Source of the DNA: Tannerellaceae bacterium
Lineage (GTDB): Bacteria; Bacteroidota; Bacteroidia; Bacteroidales; Tannerellaceae
Direction of reading: 5' to 3'
Assembly (NCBI GenBank): GCA_031264865.1
Contig: JAISDJ010000119.1
Span: 1 to 33,433, forward strand
Length of the DNA stretch: 33,433 nucleotides
Below, piece by piece: positions 7,292 to 15,194 of this stretch. Each line of letters starts with the position of its first letter. Position 1 is the first letter of the stretch. The notes under the pieces are model-generated. The model was given only the letters and a program-made list of their open reading frames with translations, ran no database searches and had not been told where the DNA came from. Made by a program: the position numbers and the translations under genes.

Positions 7292-7741
7292 CTAAAACGA
7301 TATTAACAGCTTCAGTATATCAACAAGCGTTGGCTCTCCTATTGAATAATGCTCATCGGAATAATCAGCAACCAAATCCGAAAGAAGTTTCAATTCTATC
7401 ATATTTGGGTCTTCTGCCGGAGTCTCCTCATCTGTAGACCGGAGCAACTCCTCTATTTTCAATATATAATTCTGCTTTAACTCACTAAAAAAAATAACCA
7501 CAGCGTGGTCTGTTCCTGAAAGGAACAAAGAGAAAAGGATAGGGTTTCAACCCTATCGCCCAGAGGCCTCCCCAAGCTCAGAGCCCTGCATGGGCGATAT
7601 ATTATCACGCCTTTCCAAGGCTATGGTTTGAAGGGGGTACCTCATTAAATAGGGTTGAAAACATATTATCAGTTCTTTTTTCCTTTCAGGAACAGACCAC
7701 GCTGTGGTTATTTTTTTATGGGTTAAAATAGAATCATTCAT
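7292..7741 (-). pseudogene. HigA-type antitoxin remnant, interrupted by a MITE and lacking its HTH
   Basis: The stretch IEELLRSTDEETPAEDP, then IELKLLSDLVADYSDEHY and PTLVDILKL, matches the N-terminal half of Bacteroidota HigA antitoxins. In the family this is followed by LRMYEMGLTQ and an XRE helix-turn-helix; here it ends in LLISF and a stop, so the DNA-binding half is gone. The 5' end is split by the 229-bp element at 7488-7716. Removing the element with one copy of its TA flank joins ATG (7739-7741) MNDSILTH in frame to SELKQNYIL, giving a typical HigA start. No partner HigB toxin gene is present. The gene is dead: it has an insertion and a 3' truncation. Confidence 0.75.
7488..7716. mobile_element. 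MITE-like non-autonomous element, 229 bp with 37-38 bp terminal inverted repeats
   Basis: The left arm at 7488-7525 and the right arm at 7680-7717 are perfect reverse complements over 38 bp; the core reads TAACCACAGCGTGGTCTG and continues into TTCCTGAAAGGAA. A TA dinucleotide flanks both sides (7486-7487 and 7717-7718), which fits a TA target duplication. The interior codes for no transposase and is rich in secondary structure: GATAGGGTT/AACCCTATC (7538-7557), ATCGCCCA/TGGGCGAT (7555-7562 with 7591-7598), and a subterminal 12-bp inverted repeat (7545-7556 with 7649-7660). An 83-codon minus-strand frame across the element is a by-product. It is inserted in the higA remnant. Confidence 0.8.
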
Positions 7742-7786
7742 CAAAAGAAAAAAGCAGACGGTGAATGGTGATAATAGCATATTTGT

Positions 7787-7831
7787 TATATTTGCAAATA
7801 TCACAGCCGTAATAATAACCGCTGTGATATT
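7787..7831 (+). promoter_or_regulatory. Promoter box and 11-bp inverted repeat ahead of the ATPase stub
   Basis: TATATTTG at 7787-7794 is an exact -7 element match. Directly after it, AATATCACAGC (7797-7807) and GCTGTGATATT (7821-7831) form a perfect 11-bp inverted repeat with a 13-nt spacer. It would lie at the transcription start and fold at the 5' end of the RNA or serve as an operator. It appears to be the leftover control region of the truncated gene at 7848. Confidence 0.45.
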
Positions 7832-7847
7832 ATAAAAGAGATTCGAT

Positions 7848-7919
7848 ATGAAGTTTTATAATCGAGAAACAGAGCTTGAGGCGTTAGGGAAAATGCGCGA
7901 ACTGTCTTTTATAGATTAA
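7848..7919 (+). pseudogene. Stub of an AAA-type ATPase (ATP-binding protein) gene
   Basis: An ATG at 7848 opens a 23-codon frame, MKFYNRETELEALGKMRELS and FID, then a stop. This matches the stereotyped N-terminus (M-K-F-Y-x-R-E-x-E-L) of a large Bacteroidota/archaeal-type AAA ATPase family, in which a Walker A motif would follow within about 20 residues. Here the frame stops and no Walker motif follows in any frame up to the antiporter gene. It is therefore read as a 5' remnant. A promoter box and an inverted repeat are still in place upstream. A real small peptide cannot be excluded. Confidence 0.5.
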
Positions 7920-7984
7920 ATACAATGTCGTTTCGTTTCCAAACCAAAAGGTATGAACGGTAATGGATACTGTTTCGAAAAAGA

Positions 7985-8012
7985 TGCTTACCTTTCTCTA
8001 AAAAGGTAGGCA
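7985..8012 (+). terminator. Hairpin, possible weak terminator
   Basis: TGCTTACCTTT (7985-7995) pairs with AAAGGTAGGCA (8002-8012) over 11 bp with one T-G pair and a 6-nt loop. The downstream TGAAATTTTT is only a weak T-tract. It lies between the ATPase stub and the antiporter promoter. The rest of 7920-8040 shows nothing recognisable. Confidence 0.35.
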
Positions 8013-8041
8013 TGAAATTTTTAACGAATGGCTTCCTTACG

Positions 8042-8072
8042 CTTGTTTTTCTGTTTCTTTTCCATAACTTTG
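8042..8072 (+). promoter_or_regulatory. Putative promoter of the antiporter gene
   Basis: TAACTTTG (8065-8072) matches the TAnnTTTG -7 element, and CTTG (8042-8045) lies 19 bp upstream at the position of the -33 element. The antiporter ATG is 56 bp further on. Confidence 0.5.
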
Positions 8073-8128
8073 CTTTTAATTAATTTAGAAAACGGACAGG
8101 CTCTGTATTTGCAGAAACCGGACATTCG

Positions 8129-10417
8129 ATGAGTAAAGGAACTAAAAGTCTTACCTTTTATCTGTTGATGATTGTTGTATTCGGTTCGTTGATGTACTTT
8201 ATCGCCAAACAAGGCGAAAGTCGGCAACTGAATGAGGCTGCTGCGTCTTTATCCGGTACGTCGGGTGATTTGGGGGAAGAGTTTGTGGTTTTCTGGAAAT
8301 TACTGTTTGGGCATATTACTTCTCCGGTGGCTATCCTGCTGCTTCAGGTTATTGTTATCTTACTGGCTTGCCGTCTTTTCGGCTGGTTATTTATGAAGAT
8401 GGGGCAACCTACGGTTATCGGGGAGATACTGGCCGGTATTGTTTTAGGCCCTTCCATACTCGGACATCTTGCCCCGGAAATTACTTCTTTCCTGTTTCCG
8501 GTGGAATCTATGGTAAACATTACTATTTTAAGCCAGTTCGGATTAATACTGTTTATGTTTTCAATAGGGATGGAACTGGATATTACCGACGTAAGGAAGA
8601 CACTGAAAGAAACCCTATTGATAAGCCATACCAGTACAGTTGTTCCTTTCTTCTTTGGAATGCTGACCGCTTATTTTATATATGATACATATGCCGACAC
8701 GCGTACGCCGTTTCTGTCGTTTGCTTTATTTATAGGTATAGCAATGAGTATTACGGCTTTTCCCGTGCTGGCGCGTATCATCCAGGAGAAAGGCCTTACC
8801 AAATCACATTTGGGTACGATTACCCTGGCCAGCGCTGCCAATGGAGATATTACGGCTTGGTGCCTGCTGGCTGTAGTGGTTGCTATTGCTCAGGCAGGAA
8901 GCATGCTGAGCGCTGTCTATACAATTCTTTTTTCCGGTGTTTATATCCTACTTATGTTTTTTATAGTCCGTCCTTTCCTCCGGTTGGTTGGGCATATCTA
9001 TCATAATAAAGAAGTAATAGACAGAGGATTGGTAGCTTTGATGTTTTTGATATTGGTCGTATCCTCTTATTTAACGGAAATTTTAGGCCTGCATGCCTTA
9101 TTCGGAGCTTTTATTGCCGGTGTGGTGATGCCGAGTAATATAAAATTCCGTAAAATTATGACGGAGAAAGTAGAAGATGTTTCTTTATCGCTTTTTCTCC
9201 CGTTATTCTTTGTATCTACCGGACTTCGTACGGAAATAGGCCTGCTGAATACGCCTGAATTATGGCAGATATGCGGAGTTATTATCTTAGTAGCGATTGT
9301 TGGAAAGTTTGGCGGCGCCTATCTATCGGCTCGTTTTGTTGGTGAAAGTATAAGGGATAGTTTATATATAGGAGCTTTAATGAATACCCGTGGACTGATG
9401 GAGTTGATTGTACTTACCATCGGTTATGAAATGAATATCCTTACTCCTCCCGTATTCGTGATGCTGGTGATAATGACATTGGTAACGACGTTTATGACAA
9501 CTCCGTTGGTGTCGTTTATCAAATACTGTTATCGGAAACGGGATAAAATCCTGGAAGAGAAAATGCGGCCACCATTGGAGGGCATATTTAATGTGTTGCT
9601 TTCTTTCGGACGGGCAGGAAACGGACAGGTTATGCTGGATGCAGCCTATCAGATGTTTTCCAAAGGGAAGAATAAACTGCAAATTACAGCTCTTCACCTG
9701 ACGATGGGAACAGATGTGAACCCATTACATACGGATAATTTTGAGGAAGTAAGTTTCGGCCCTATTCTGTATGGAGCCCAAAAGTTGGGTATTCCTATTA
9801 AAACGCGCTATGAAGTATCGACCCGCGGAGTACAGGAAATCGTAGATATAGTGAATGAAGAAGGGTTTGATTTTCTGCTGGTGGGCGCAGGTATTTCATT
9901 GAGTAATCTTCCTACCGACGTGGCTGTAAACCGTTTTCGGACGCTTTTCTACAATCGGTTTTTTAAAGGTTTCAAAGCTCCGGAGTCATGGTTTTCTCCC
10001 GGTTCATTGCTGAAGGATAAGACCAAGTTCTTTATTGAGCAAAGCCATTGTCCGGTTGGCGTATTTGTGAATCGTGATTTTGTGAAAGCTACCAATGTTT
10101 TATTAATCGTAGCGTCGGTTGATGATTTATTCTTGCTTGAATACGCACGTACATTATTATTATCTACATCAGGAAGTATCGGCTTGGTTAATAAAACAAG
10201 CAGTACAACTCCGGGAATTGAGAAAATCGAAGAGTCTTTTGCCCGGTTTACGGAAACGGTTAAACAGTCGAAAGTTCTGCCGGACAAAGACCTTACGCCG
10301 GGCTTATTTAACGGATATAATTTCATGTTAATCGGTTATCATACCTGGAATGATGTATCCGAACATCGGAAGGAAGCACTCCAAAGGATGCCCTCTGCAC
10401 TTATACTTAATAAATAA
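8129..10417 (+). CDS. CPA2-family cation/proton antiporter with C-terminal USP-like region
   Basis: This 762-residue inner-membrane protein exchanges a monovalent cation (sodium or potassium) for protons. After one N-terminal membrane segment, residues from about 60 to 470 hold the Na+/H+ exchanger domain with many hydrophobic helices. Typical CPA2 sequences are MGQPTVIGEILAGIVLGPS, LILFMFSIGMELD, TAFPVLARII, AANGDITAW (carrying the transport-site Asp) and LFGAFIAGVVMPS. The last 290 residues are soluble and resemble paired universal-stress-protein-like domains, as in plant CHX and some Bacteroidota antiporters. It is monocistronic, with a promoter box upstream and a terminator downstream. 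Ion preference cannot be decided from the sequence. Confidence 0.9.
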   Translation: MSKGTKSLTFYLLMIVVFGSLMYFIAKQGESRQLNEAAASLSGTSGDLGEEFVVFWKLLFGHITSPVAILLLQVIVILLACRLFGWLFMKMGQPTVIGEILAGIVLGPSILGHLAPEITSFLFPVESMVNITILSQFGLILFMFSIGMELDITDVRKTLKETLLISHTSTVVPFFFGMLTAYFIYDTYADTRTPFLSFALFIGIAMSITAFPVLARIIQEKGLTKSHLGTITLASAANGDITAWCLLAVVVAIAQAGSMLSAVYTILFSGVYILLMFFIVRPFLRLVGHIYHNKEVIDRGLVALMFLILVVSSYLTEILGLHALFGAFIAGVVMPSNIKFRKIMTEKVEDVSLSLFLPLFFVSTGLRTEIGLLNTPELWQICGVIILVAIVGKFGGAYLSARFVGESIRDSLYIGALMNTRGLMELIVLTIGYEMNILTPPVFVMLVIMTLVTTFMTTPLVSFIKYCYRKRDKILEEKMRPPLEGIFNVLLSFGRAGNGQVMLDAAYQMFSKGKNKLQITALHLTMGTDVNPLHTDNFEEVSFGPILYGAQKLGIPIKTRYEVSTRGVQEIVDIVNEEGFDFLLVGAGISLSNLPTDVAVNRFRTLFYNRFFKGFKAPESWFSPGSLLKDKTKFFIEQSHCPVGVFVNRDFVKATNVLLIVASVDDLFLLEYARTLLLSTSGSIGLVNKTSSTTPGIEKIEESFARFTETVKQSKVLPDKDLTPGLFNGYNFMLIGYHTWNDVSEHRKEALQRMPSALILNK

Positions 10418-10466
10418 TCCCCAGCGTTACTTACCTTATTTTAACATGGGTTCAATATAAGTTTAG

Positions 10467-10487
10467 AACAACAAAAGTTGTTTTTTT
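10467..10487 (+). terminator. Intrinsic terminator after the antiporter gene
   Basis: AACAAC (10467-10472), loop AAAA, GTTGTT (10477-10482), then five more T residues. The stem is short and A/T-rich but has the correct shape, 50 bp after the stop codon. Confidence 0.6.
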
Positions 10488-10501
10488 ATTATAAATAGGA
10501 A

Positions 10502-10807
10502 TTATTTATCCCGAATTATCCAGATAGCAGGATTCCGGCTGGTATTAAAAATTGCTATTACCTTGATAATTTTAATCTCTTTTTCGACTTTGAAATGGAT
10601 TAAATAAGGAAAAGCCTTTACCTTCACACATCGAATTTCATCGTAACGAATGGCGACAGCAGAAGGATTCTTTTCAATGTAATCTAATTGTTCTTTTACG
10701 TTTTGAAGAAAGCGGGCGTCTAATCCTGGCAGTTTATCATTGTACCAGTCAATTCCTTCCTGTAAATCCGTTTCGACTTCAGGTGCATAAATAACTCTGT
10801 AATTCAC
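10502..10807 (-). CDS. ParE/RelE-family toxin
   Basis: This 101-residue protein has the RelE/ParE fold pattern: an N-terminal strand (YRVIYAPEVETDLQEGIDWY), a helix with GLDARFLQNVKEQLDYIEKNP, then strands including IRCVKVKAFPYLIHFKVE and IKVIAIFNTSRNP. The run A-F-P-Y-x-I-x-F and the ending A-I-F-N-T-S-R-x-P are typical of ParE-like proteins of the Bacteroidota. It overlaps its partner by 4 bp (ATGA at 10804-10807). ParE members poison gyrase and RelE members cleave mRNA; the sequence does not decide which applies. Confidence 0.85.
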   Translation of the reverse strand: MNYRVIYAPEVETDLQEGIDWYNDKLPGLDARFLQNVKEQLDYIEKNPSAVAIRYDEIRCVKVKAFPYLIHFKVEKEIKIIKVIAIFNTSRNPAIWIIRDK

Positions 10808-11058
10808 AGATGTAACCTGAGATTACATTCTATCTCCTCCCAATTTCTGCAATCGGAAGGATTTTCACTCATCTTTTGTAAGCGTTCGGATACAATTTCC
10901 TTATGTAAGGGTGAAATATCAATATCCTTTTCGCCTGTTTCATTCCAAATCATGCTTTCTAATTCCAGTTTTTCCTTCGTGGACAATTGCCTGACTATCT
11001 TTAGCAATTGGTTGAAATTCAAAGGTGCACTACTTAATGGTATAGGTTGGGTACCCAT
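10804..11058 (-). CDS. Antitoxin partner of the ParE-like toxin
   Basis: This 84-residue acidic protein lies directly upstream of the toxin gene and overlaps it by 4 bp, the usual antitoxin-first order. The segment LNFNQLLKIVRQLSTKEKLELESMI resembles addiction-module antitoxin N-termini of Bacteroidota. No classical ribbon-helix-helix or HTH signature is obvious, so the DNA-binding mode is unknown. A -7 promoter box lies 23 bp before the ATG. Confidence 0.75.
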   Translation of the reverse strand: MGTQPIPLSSAPLNFNQLLKIVRQLSTKEKLELESMIWNETGEKDIDISPLHKEIVSERLQKMSENPSDCRNWEEIECNLRLHL

Positions 11059-11080
11059 GACTGTATTTTAAATTTGTTCA

Positions 11081-11088
11081 CAAACATA
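11081..11088 (-). promoter_or_regulatory. Putative promoter of the ParE toxin-antitoxin operon
   Basis: The minus strand reads TATGTTTG, an exact TAnnTTTG match, 23 bp upstream of the antitoxin ATG. No clear operator palindrome was found next to it. Confidence 0.45.
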
Positions 11089-11242
11089 CAAATAAAATCG
11101 CTGATAGAATAGAAATTAATTGAGAAATTACAGGTGATGACATAAATGTATATTGGAAAAAAGAGGTTGAATTCATTGATGAAAAACAACGGATGTTGTT
11201 CTAATCTTATATCGAACGTACCTTATTTTAAGATATTATTTA

Positions 11243-11250
11243 TAATTTCG
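11243..11250 (+). promoter_or_regulatory. Putative promoter of the pyridoxamine kinase gene
   Basis: TAATTTCG is one base away from TAnnTTTG and lies 30 bp before the ATG at 11281. It argues that the ATG at 11281, not an earlier in-frame ATG at 11146, is the start. Confidence 0.4.
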
Positions 11251-11280
11251 CACCTGTTAATTATTGAAATTATTGATAAT

Positions 11281-12141
11281 ATGGAAAATAGAATGTTTTT
11301 GAAGCGGGTTGCCGCTATACATGATTTATCCGGATTTGGGAAATGTTCCCTTACGGCTGCTCTGCCTATCTTGTCGGCTGCCGGCATTGAAACCAGCGCT
11401 TTACCAACAGCGGTCTTATCTACTCATACCGGAGGGCTCGAAGGGTACACCTATATGGATATGACAAGCGAGATGCGTCCGTTTATGGAACACTGGAAAT
11501 CATTAAATATATCTTTCGACGCTATTTATAGCGGTTTTTTAGGTTCGTTTGAACAATTGAATATTGTAAGTGATTTTTTCGATGAATTTCGAAAAAAAGA
11601 CAATTTAATATTGGTCGACCCGGTAATGGCCGATAATGGCGAATTATATAAAATATTCACGCCCGAATTTGCATTGGGTATGCGAAAATTATGTGAGAAA
11701 GCCGATATTATTGTACCTAATATAACGGAAGCTACCTTATTGTTGGGTGAAAAGTATTGTCCAGGCCCTTATTCAAAAGCATATATAGAAGACTTGCTAT
11801 TAAAACTGAGTGAAATAGGTCCTAAACAAATCGTTTTAACCGGCGTCTTTTTTGATGAAGAAGAATTAGGAGCAGCTACCTACGATAAGCAAACAGGTAT
11901 TACCGGTTATACGCTTGTTTCGAAAATACCCGGATATTATCACGGTACAGGCGATGTTTTCGGCAGCGCTTTATTAGCCGCTTTATTAAACGGATCCGGC
12001 TTAAACGACTCGGCGGGAATTGCGGTTCGTTTTACGGCAAATAGTATTTTAAGAACCTATAAAGCCAAAACGGATATTCGTTTCGGCGTAGATTTTGAAC
12101 ATGGTTTTCCTGAATTATTAAAGGAATTGAAATTAGTCTGA
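11281..12141 (+). CDS. pdxY: Pyridoxamine/pyridoxal kinase (PfkB/ThiD-like superfamily)
   Basis: This enzyme phosphorylates pyridoxal-type B6 vitamers in the cytoplasm to feed pyridoxal phosphate salvage. From the ATG at 11281 it is 286 residues, the usual size. Motifs are the N-terminal VAAIHDLSGFGKCSLTAALP, the THTGG substrate-side turn, DPVMADNG, VPNITEA, and the C-terminal anion-hole signature HGTGDVFGSALL with the catalytic Asp. The open frame starts at 11146, but the extra 45 residues (KKRLNSLMKNN and so on) look non-coding and cover the probable promoter. It converges with the metallo-beta-lactamase-fold gene, with only 11 bp between the stops. ThiD-like activity is the alternative, but the sequence looks like a pyridoxamine kinase. 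Confidence 0.87.
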   Translation: MENRMFLKRVAAIHDLSGFGKCSLTAALPILSAAGIETSALPTAVLSTHTGGLEGYTYMDMTSEMRPFMEHWKSLNISFDAIYSGFLGSFEQLNIVSDFFDEFRKKDNLILVDPVMADNGELYKIFTPEFALGMRKLCEKADIIVPNITEATLLLGEKYCPGPYSKAYIEDLLLKLSEIGPKQIVLTGVFFDEEELGAATYDKQTGITGYTLVSKIPGYYHGTGDVFGSALLAALLNGSGLNDSAGIAVRFTANSILRTYKAKTDIRFGVDFEHGFPELLKELKLV

Positions 12142-12152
12142 CGGGGAGCTCT

Positions 12153-13025
12153 TTACTTCGTAAACGGTGTAAAGAGATACCCTCCAGCCTTTCCTTTGCT
12201 GATTGTTCCCATAGCCGGGAAAGCAATATGCATACCGGCAATGGGTATGTTATGTTTGTTCACATATTCTAATACCTGTTTGCGGGCTGCAATCGCATCG
12301 TCCGGATTTACATCATAGGTAACGGCTACCTGTGGATAAGGCATTTGCAGGGCCATGGCATGTGTAACATCTCCCCAAACAAACATTTTTTCATTATCGG
12401 ATTCAAGCAAGAATGCCGTATGTCCCGGTGTATGCCCATATGCGGCATATGCGGTAAAACCGGGTAATAACGGAGTACTTTGTTTGTTCAGTTCGTTGGG
12501 TTTAAACAGATGAAGTTTATTTTTATAAGCAGCAATAACCTCCTGTTGTTGTTTAAACTTTTCATCACTCATCCAGTAATCATATTCAGGCTGCGGAAGA
12601 TATATTTCCGCTTGCGGAAACATTACTTTTCCATCGCGTAATAATCCGCCGATATGATCTCCGTGCATATGTGTAATAAGGATAATATCTACCTGTTCGG
12701 GCGCTACGTTCAATGATTGAAGGTTTTCAACTAATTTCCTGCCAAGGCCGGCGTCTATCAGCATATTCTTATCGGGTGTTTTCACGAAGAAAGCATTCAT
12801 TGCATTAGAAAACGTTCCGTTCGGAGCATACTCCTGAAGCATTTCCGGTGTAGCGCCAATTAGAATACCTTTATTCCCTTGTCCCTGTGATTCGGCTAAA
12901 AGAATCAGTTCGAATGAACCTACTTGATGTGAGTAAGTGCTAAGACCTTCTTGCGCTAATACCATACAATTCATCAGTGCGAAGCATACGCCAACCATTG
13001 AAATTAGTATTGTTCTCATAATCAT
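12153..13025 (-). CDS. Secreted metallo-beta-lactamase-fold hydrolase
   Basis: This is a 290-residue protein with an N-terminal signal peptide (hydrophobic IILISMVGVCFALMN-like stretch, likely cut near LAQ-EG), so it is probably periplasmic. The fold is shown by the metal-binding motif T-H-M-H-G-D-H-I-G-G (H119, H121, D123, H124), a later histidine in GHTPGHT, the bridging Asp in VWGDVTH and the last His in GMHIAFP. The overall pattern resembles quorum-quenching lactonases and related hydrolases rather than true beta-lactamases; the substrate is unknown. An ATG two codons later (13019) is an equally possible start. A TACATTTG promoter box lies upstream. Confidence 0.85.
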   Translation of the reverse strand: MIMRTILISMVGVCFALMNCMVLAQEGLSTYSHQVGSFELILLAESQGQGNKGILIGATPEMLQEYAPNGTFSNAMNAFFVKTPDKNMLIDAGLGRKLVENLQSLNVAPEQVDIILITHMHGDHIGGLLRDGKVMFPQAEIYLPQPEYDYWMSDEKFKQQQEVIAAYKNKLHLFKPNELNKQSTPLLPGFTAYAAYGHTPGHTAFLLESDNEKMFVWGDVTHAMALQMPYPQVAVTYDVNPDDAIAARKQVLEYVNKHNIPIAGMHIAFPAMGTISKGKAGGYLFTPFTK

Positions 13026-13042
13026 ATTGTTTGTTAACCGGG

Positions 13043-13050
13043 CAAATGTA
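13043..13050 (-). promoter_or_regulatory. Putative promoter of the MBL-fold hydrolase gene
   Basis: The minus strand reads TACATTTG, an exact -7 match, 18 bp before the ATG at 13025. Confidence 0.45.
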
Positions 13051-13145
13051 ATGAAAATAAAAAGAAAGAAGGGCTTTTATTCATTAAAAAAACAGGATGT
13101 GGTACATTCCCTTCAATTTACACAATAAGAACTCTTTGGTTTCGT

Positions 13146-13153
13146 TATATTTG
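13146..13153 (+). promoter_or_regulatory. Putative promoter of the PorE-like gene
   Basis: TATATTTG is an exact -7 match, 22 bp before the ATG at 13176. The short inverted repeat ACGTC-AAAC-GACGT follows at 13155-13168, around the expected transcript start. Confidence 0.5.
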
Positions 13154-13175
13154 CACGTCAAACGACGTTTTATAC

Positions 13176-15152
13176 ATGGAAAAGAAGATTGTAACGTACA
13201 TATTATTTCTTTTTGCTATTTTTCTTATATCTTCTTGCAAATCGGCCAAACTGAGTGATGCGGAAGAAAAGCAACGCATTGGCGAGTACAATGAAGCTGC
13301 ATCTATCTATCGGAAAGTTTATGCTAAAACACCTCCTAAAGAAAGAGATTTGCGTGGTTATATAGCTTTTCGTATGGCTGATTGTAACCGATTGATTAAT
13401 AATACAAGCAGAGCAACCAGCGCATATATGAATGCGCTCCGGTATAATTATCCGGATAGTATGGTGAATCTTCGCCTTGGACAGATGTATCAGAAAAGCG
13501 GAAAATACAATGATGCCATTAAATATTATACTAATTTCTTGTTAGTCAATCCTGTCAGCGTACTTGCCGGTAATGGTATAAAAGGTTCTGAAATGGCTCC
13601 TGCATGGCGTCAGAACCCTACCCGTTATCAGGTGAAGCGGATGGAGAAATTCAATTCAAGGCGTTCCGAATTTAGTCCGATGCTTTTCGGCAGTAATTAC
13701 GATCAGCTTTATTTCGCTTCGTCGCGTACGAAAAATAAAGATGCTACCATCAACCCTATTACCGGATTGAACAATAATAACTTCTTTCTGGTAAAACAAG
13801 ATGAGAATGGCAACTGGCTCAATCCGGAGGAACTGGAGGGTGAAGTGAATACGGAATTTGACGAAGGAACCCCTTCCTTTACAGCAAATGGAAATGAGAT
13901 GTATTATACGTATTGCGCCCAAGACCCGGAAGGCCCCCGTACCTCTGAGATATATGTATCTACCCGTAGTAATGCCAGTTGGGGAAAAGGCTCACGTGTT
14001 GCTATCGTTAAAGACTCTGTAACGGCATTAGGGCATCCGGCCGTTTCTCCCGATGGAAGATACCTTTATTTTGTTTCGGATGCCATTGGTGGCTATGGGG
14101 GAAAAGATATATTCAAGGCCCGTATATTAGGAAACAGTTTTGGTCCGATGGAAAACCTGGGGCCGCAAATCAATACACCCGGCGACGAAGTGTTTCCGTA
14201 TGCCCGTGATTCGGCAACCTTGTATTTCTCGTCGAACGGCCATCCGGGTATGGGTGGGTTAGATATTTTTAAAGCTACGATGGACAGTATGGGTATTTGG
14301 TCTGTCGAAAATATGAAAGCTCCTATTAACTCAATGGGTGATGATTTCGGTATCACTTTTGCCGGAAATAAAGAAAAAGGTTTTTTCAGTTCAAACCGGA
14401 ATGATGCACGTGGAAGCGACCATATTTATTCATTTGAACTGCCTGTCGTTACTATCTTTATTGAAGGTATCGTTTTCGATGTAGACGAATACCCGATAGA
14501 AGAGGCAACCATACGCATTGTAGGACGAGACGGATTAAATGTAACCATACCTGTAAGAAAAGACGGCGCCTACCGGGTAGAATTGGAACGGGATATCAGT
14601 TACGTGATGATGGCAAGCGCACGCGGATACCTGAATCAAAACTTCGAATTACGGACAGGGGCCGAAGAGAAAAACGAAACATACCTGGTGGACTTCTTCC
14701 TCTCCCCGCTCCATCGCCCGGTTGTAGTAGAGAATATCTTTTATACTTTCGACAAGGCAACGTTGCGCCCCGAATCAAAAGAAGCGTTAGACGAACTGAT
14801 AAAGATGCTGAACGATAACCCGAACGTGACCATCGAACTTGGCGCCCATACCGACAGCAAAGGAACCGACGAATATAACGAACGGTTGGCCCAACGCCGG
14901 GCGCAGTCGGTTGTTGACTACCTGATTGCCGGAGGTATTGCTACAGATCGTTTGGAAGCGAAAGGATATGGCGAAAGCGTTCCAAAAGTGATCAATAAGA
15001 AAATGGCCGGCGAATTTGATTTCCTGACGGAAGGAGACATCCTGACGGAAGAATTTATCCTTGCATTAACTCCCGAACAACAGGAAATAGCTGATCAAAT
15101 CAATCGTCGTACGGAGTTTAAGGTATTACGCACAAATTACAACTTGTTTTAA
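13176..15152 (+). CDS. porE: PorE-like OmpA-family lipoprotein (TPR, beta-propeller, OmpA domains)
   Basis: This 658-residue protein starts with a lipoprotein signal (LFAIFLISSC, lipid-attached Cys21). Domains in order: TPR-like repeats (about residues 30-130, with a clear unit at MVNLRLGQMYQKSGKYNDAI), a beta-propeller of PD40/WD40-like blades (about 160-420, with repeated D-G-R-Y-L-Y-F-V-S and LYFSSNGHPGMGGLDIF), a carboxypeptidase-regulatory-like domain (about 425-505) and a C-terminal OmpA peptidoglycan-binding domain (FTFDKATLRPES-type start, GAHTDSKGTDEYNERLAQRR). This order is that of PorE of the type IX secretion system, which anchors the machinery to peptidoglycan. The cargo-like protein at the window start supports a type IX system in this genome. 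Other OmpA proteins share the layout, so the PorE identity is likely, not certain. The PagL-like gene follows 42 bp later. Confidence 0.75.
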   Translation: MEKKIVTYILFLFAIFLISSCKSAKLSDAEEKQRIGEYNEAASIYRKVYAKTPPKERDLRGYIAFRMADCNRLINNTSRATSAYMNALRYNYPDSMVNLRLGQMYQKSGKYNDAIKYYTNFLLVNPVSVLAGNGIKGSEMAPAWRQNPTRYQVKRMEKFNSRRSEFSPMLFGSNYDQLYFASSRTKNKDATINPITGLNNNNFFLVKQDENGNWLNPEELEGEVNTEFDEGTPSFTANGNEMYYTYCAQDPEGPRTSEIYVSTRSNASWGKGSRVAIVKDSVTALGHPAVSPDGRYLYFVSDAIGGYGGKDIFKARILGNSFGPMENLGPQINTPGDEVFPYARDSATLYFSSNGHPGMGGLDIFKATMDSMGIWSVENMKAPINSMGDDFGITFAGNKEKGFFSSNRNDARGSDHIYSFELPVVTIFIEGIVFDVDEYPIEEATIRIVGRDGLNVTIPVRKDGAYRVELERDISYVMMASARGYLNQNFELRTGAEEKNETYLVDFFLSPLHRPVVVENIFYTFDKATLRPESKEALDELIKMLNDNPNVTIELGAHTDSKGTDEYNERLAQRRAQSVVDYLIAGGIATDRLEAKGYGESVPKVINKKMAGEFDFLTEGDILTEEFILALTPEQQEIADQINRRTEFKVLRTNYNLF

Positions 15153-15194
15153 GCTTTAACCGGAGAAGATGTTTAATACTTCTGTATATTTGAA

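Noticed and set aside
7243-7437. 64-codon plus-strand frame
   Set aside because: It is antisense to the recognisable HigA segment and has no protein-like pattern.
7553-7804. 83-codon minus-strand frame spanning the MITE and its flank
   Set aside because: Its middle is inverted-repeat sequence of the element and its N-terminal part is the upstream region and first eight codons of the higA remnant; no family resemblance as a whole.
12149-12176. CTCTTTAC/GTAAAGAG inverted repeat between convergent pdxY and the MBL-fold gene
   Set aside because: The 8-bp stem has a 12-nt loop, no T-run on either strand, and lies partly inside coding sequence; too weak to call a terminator.
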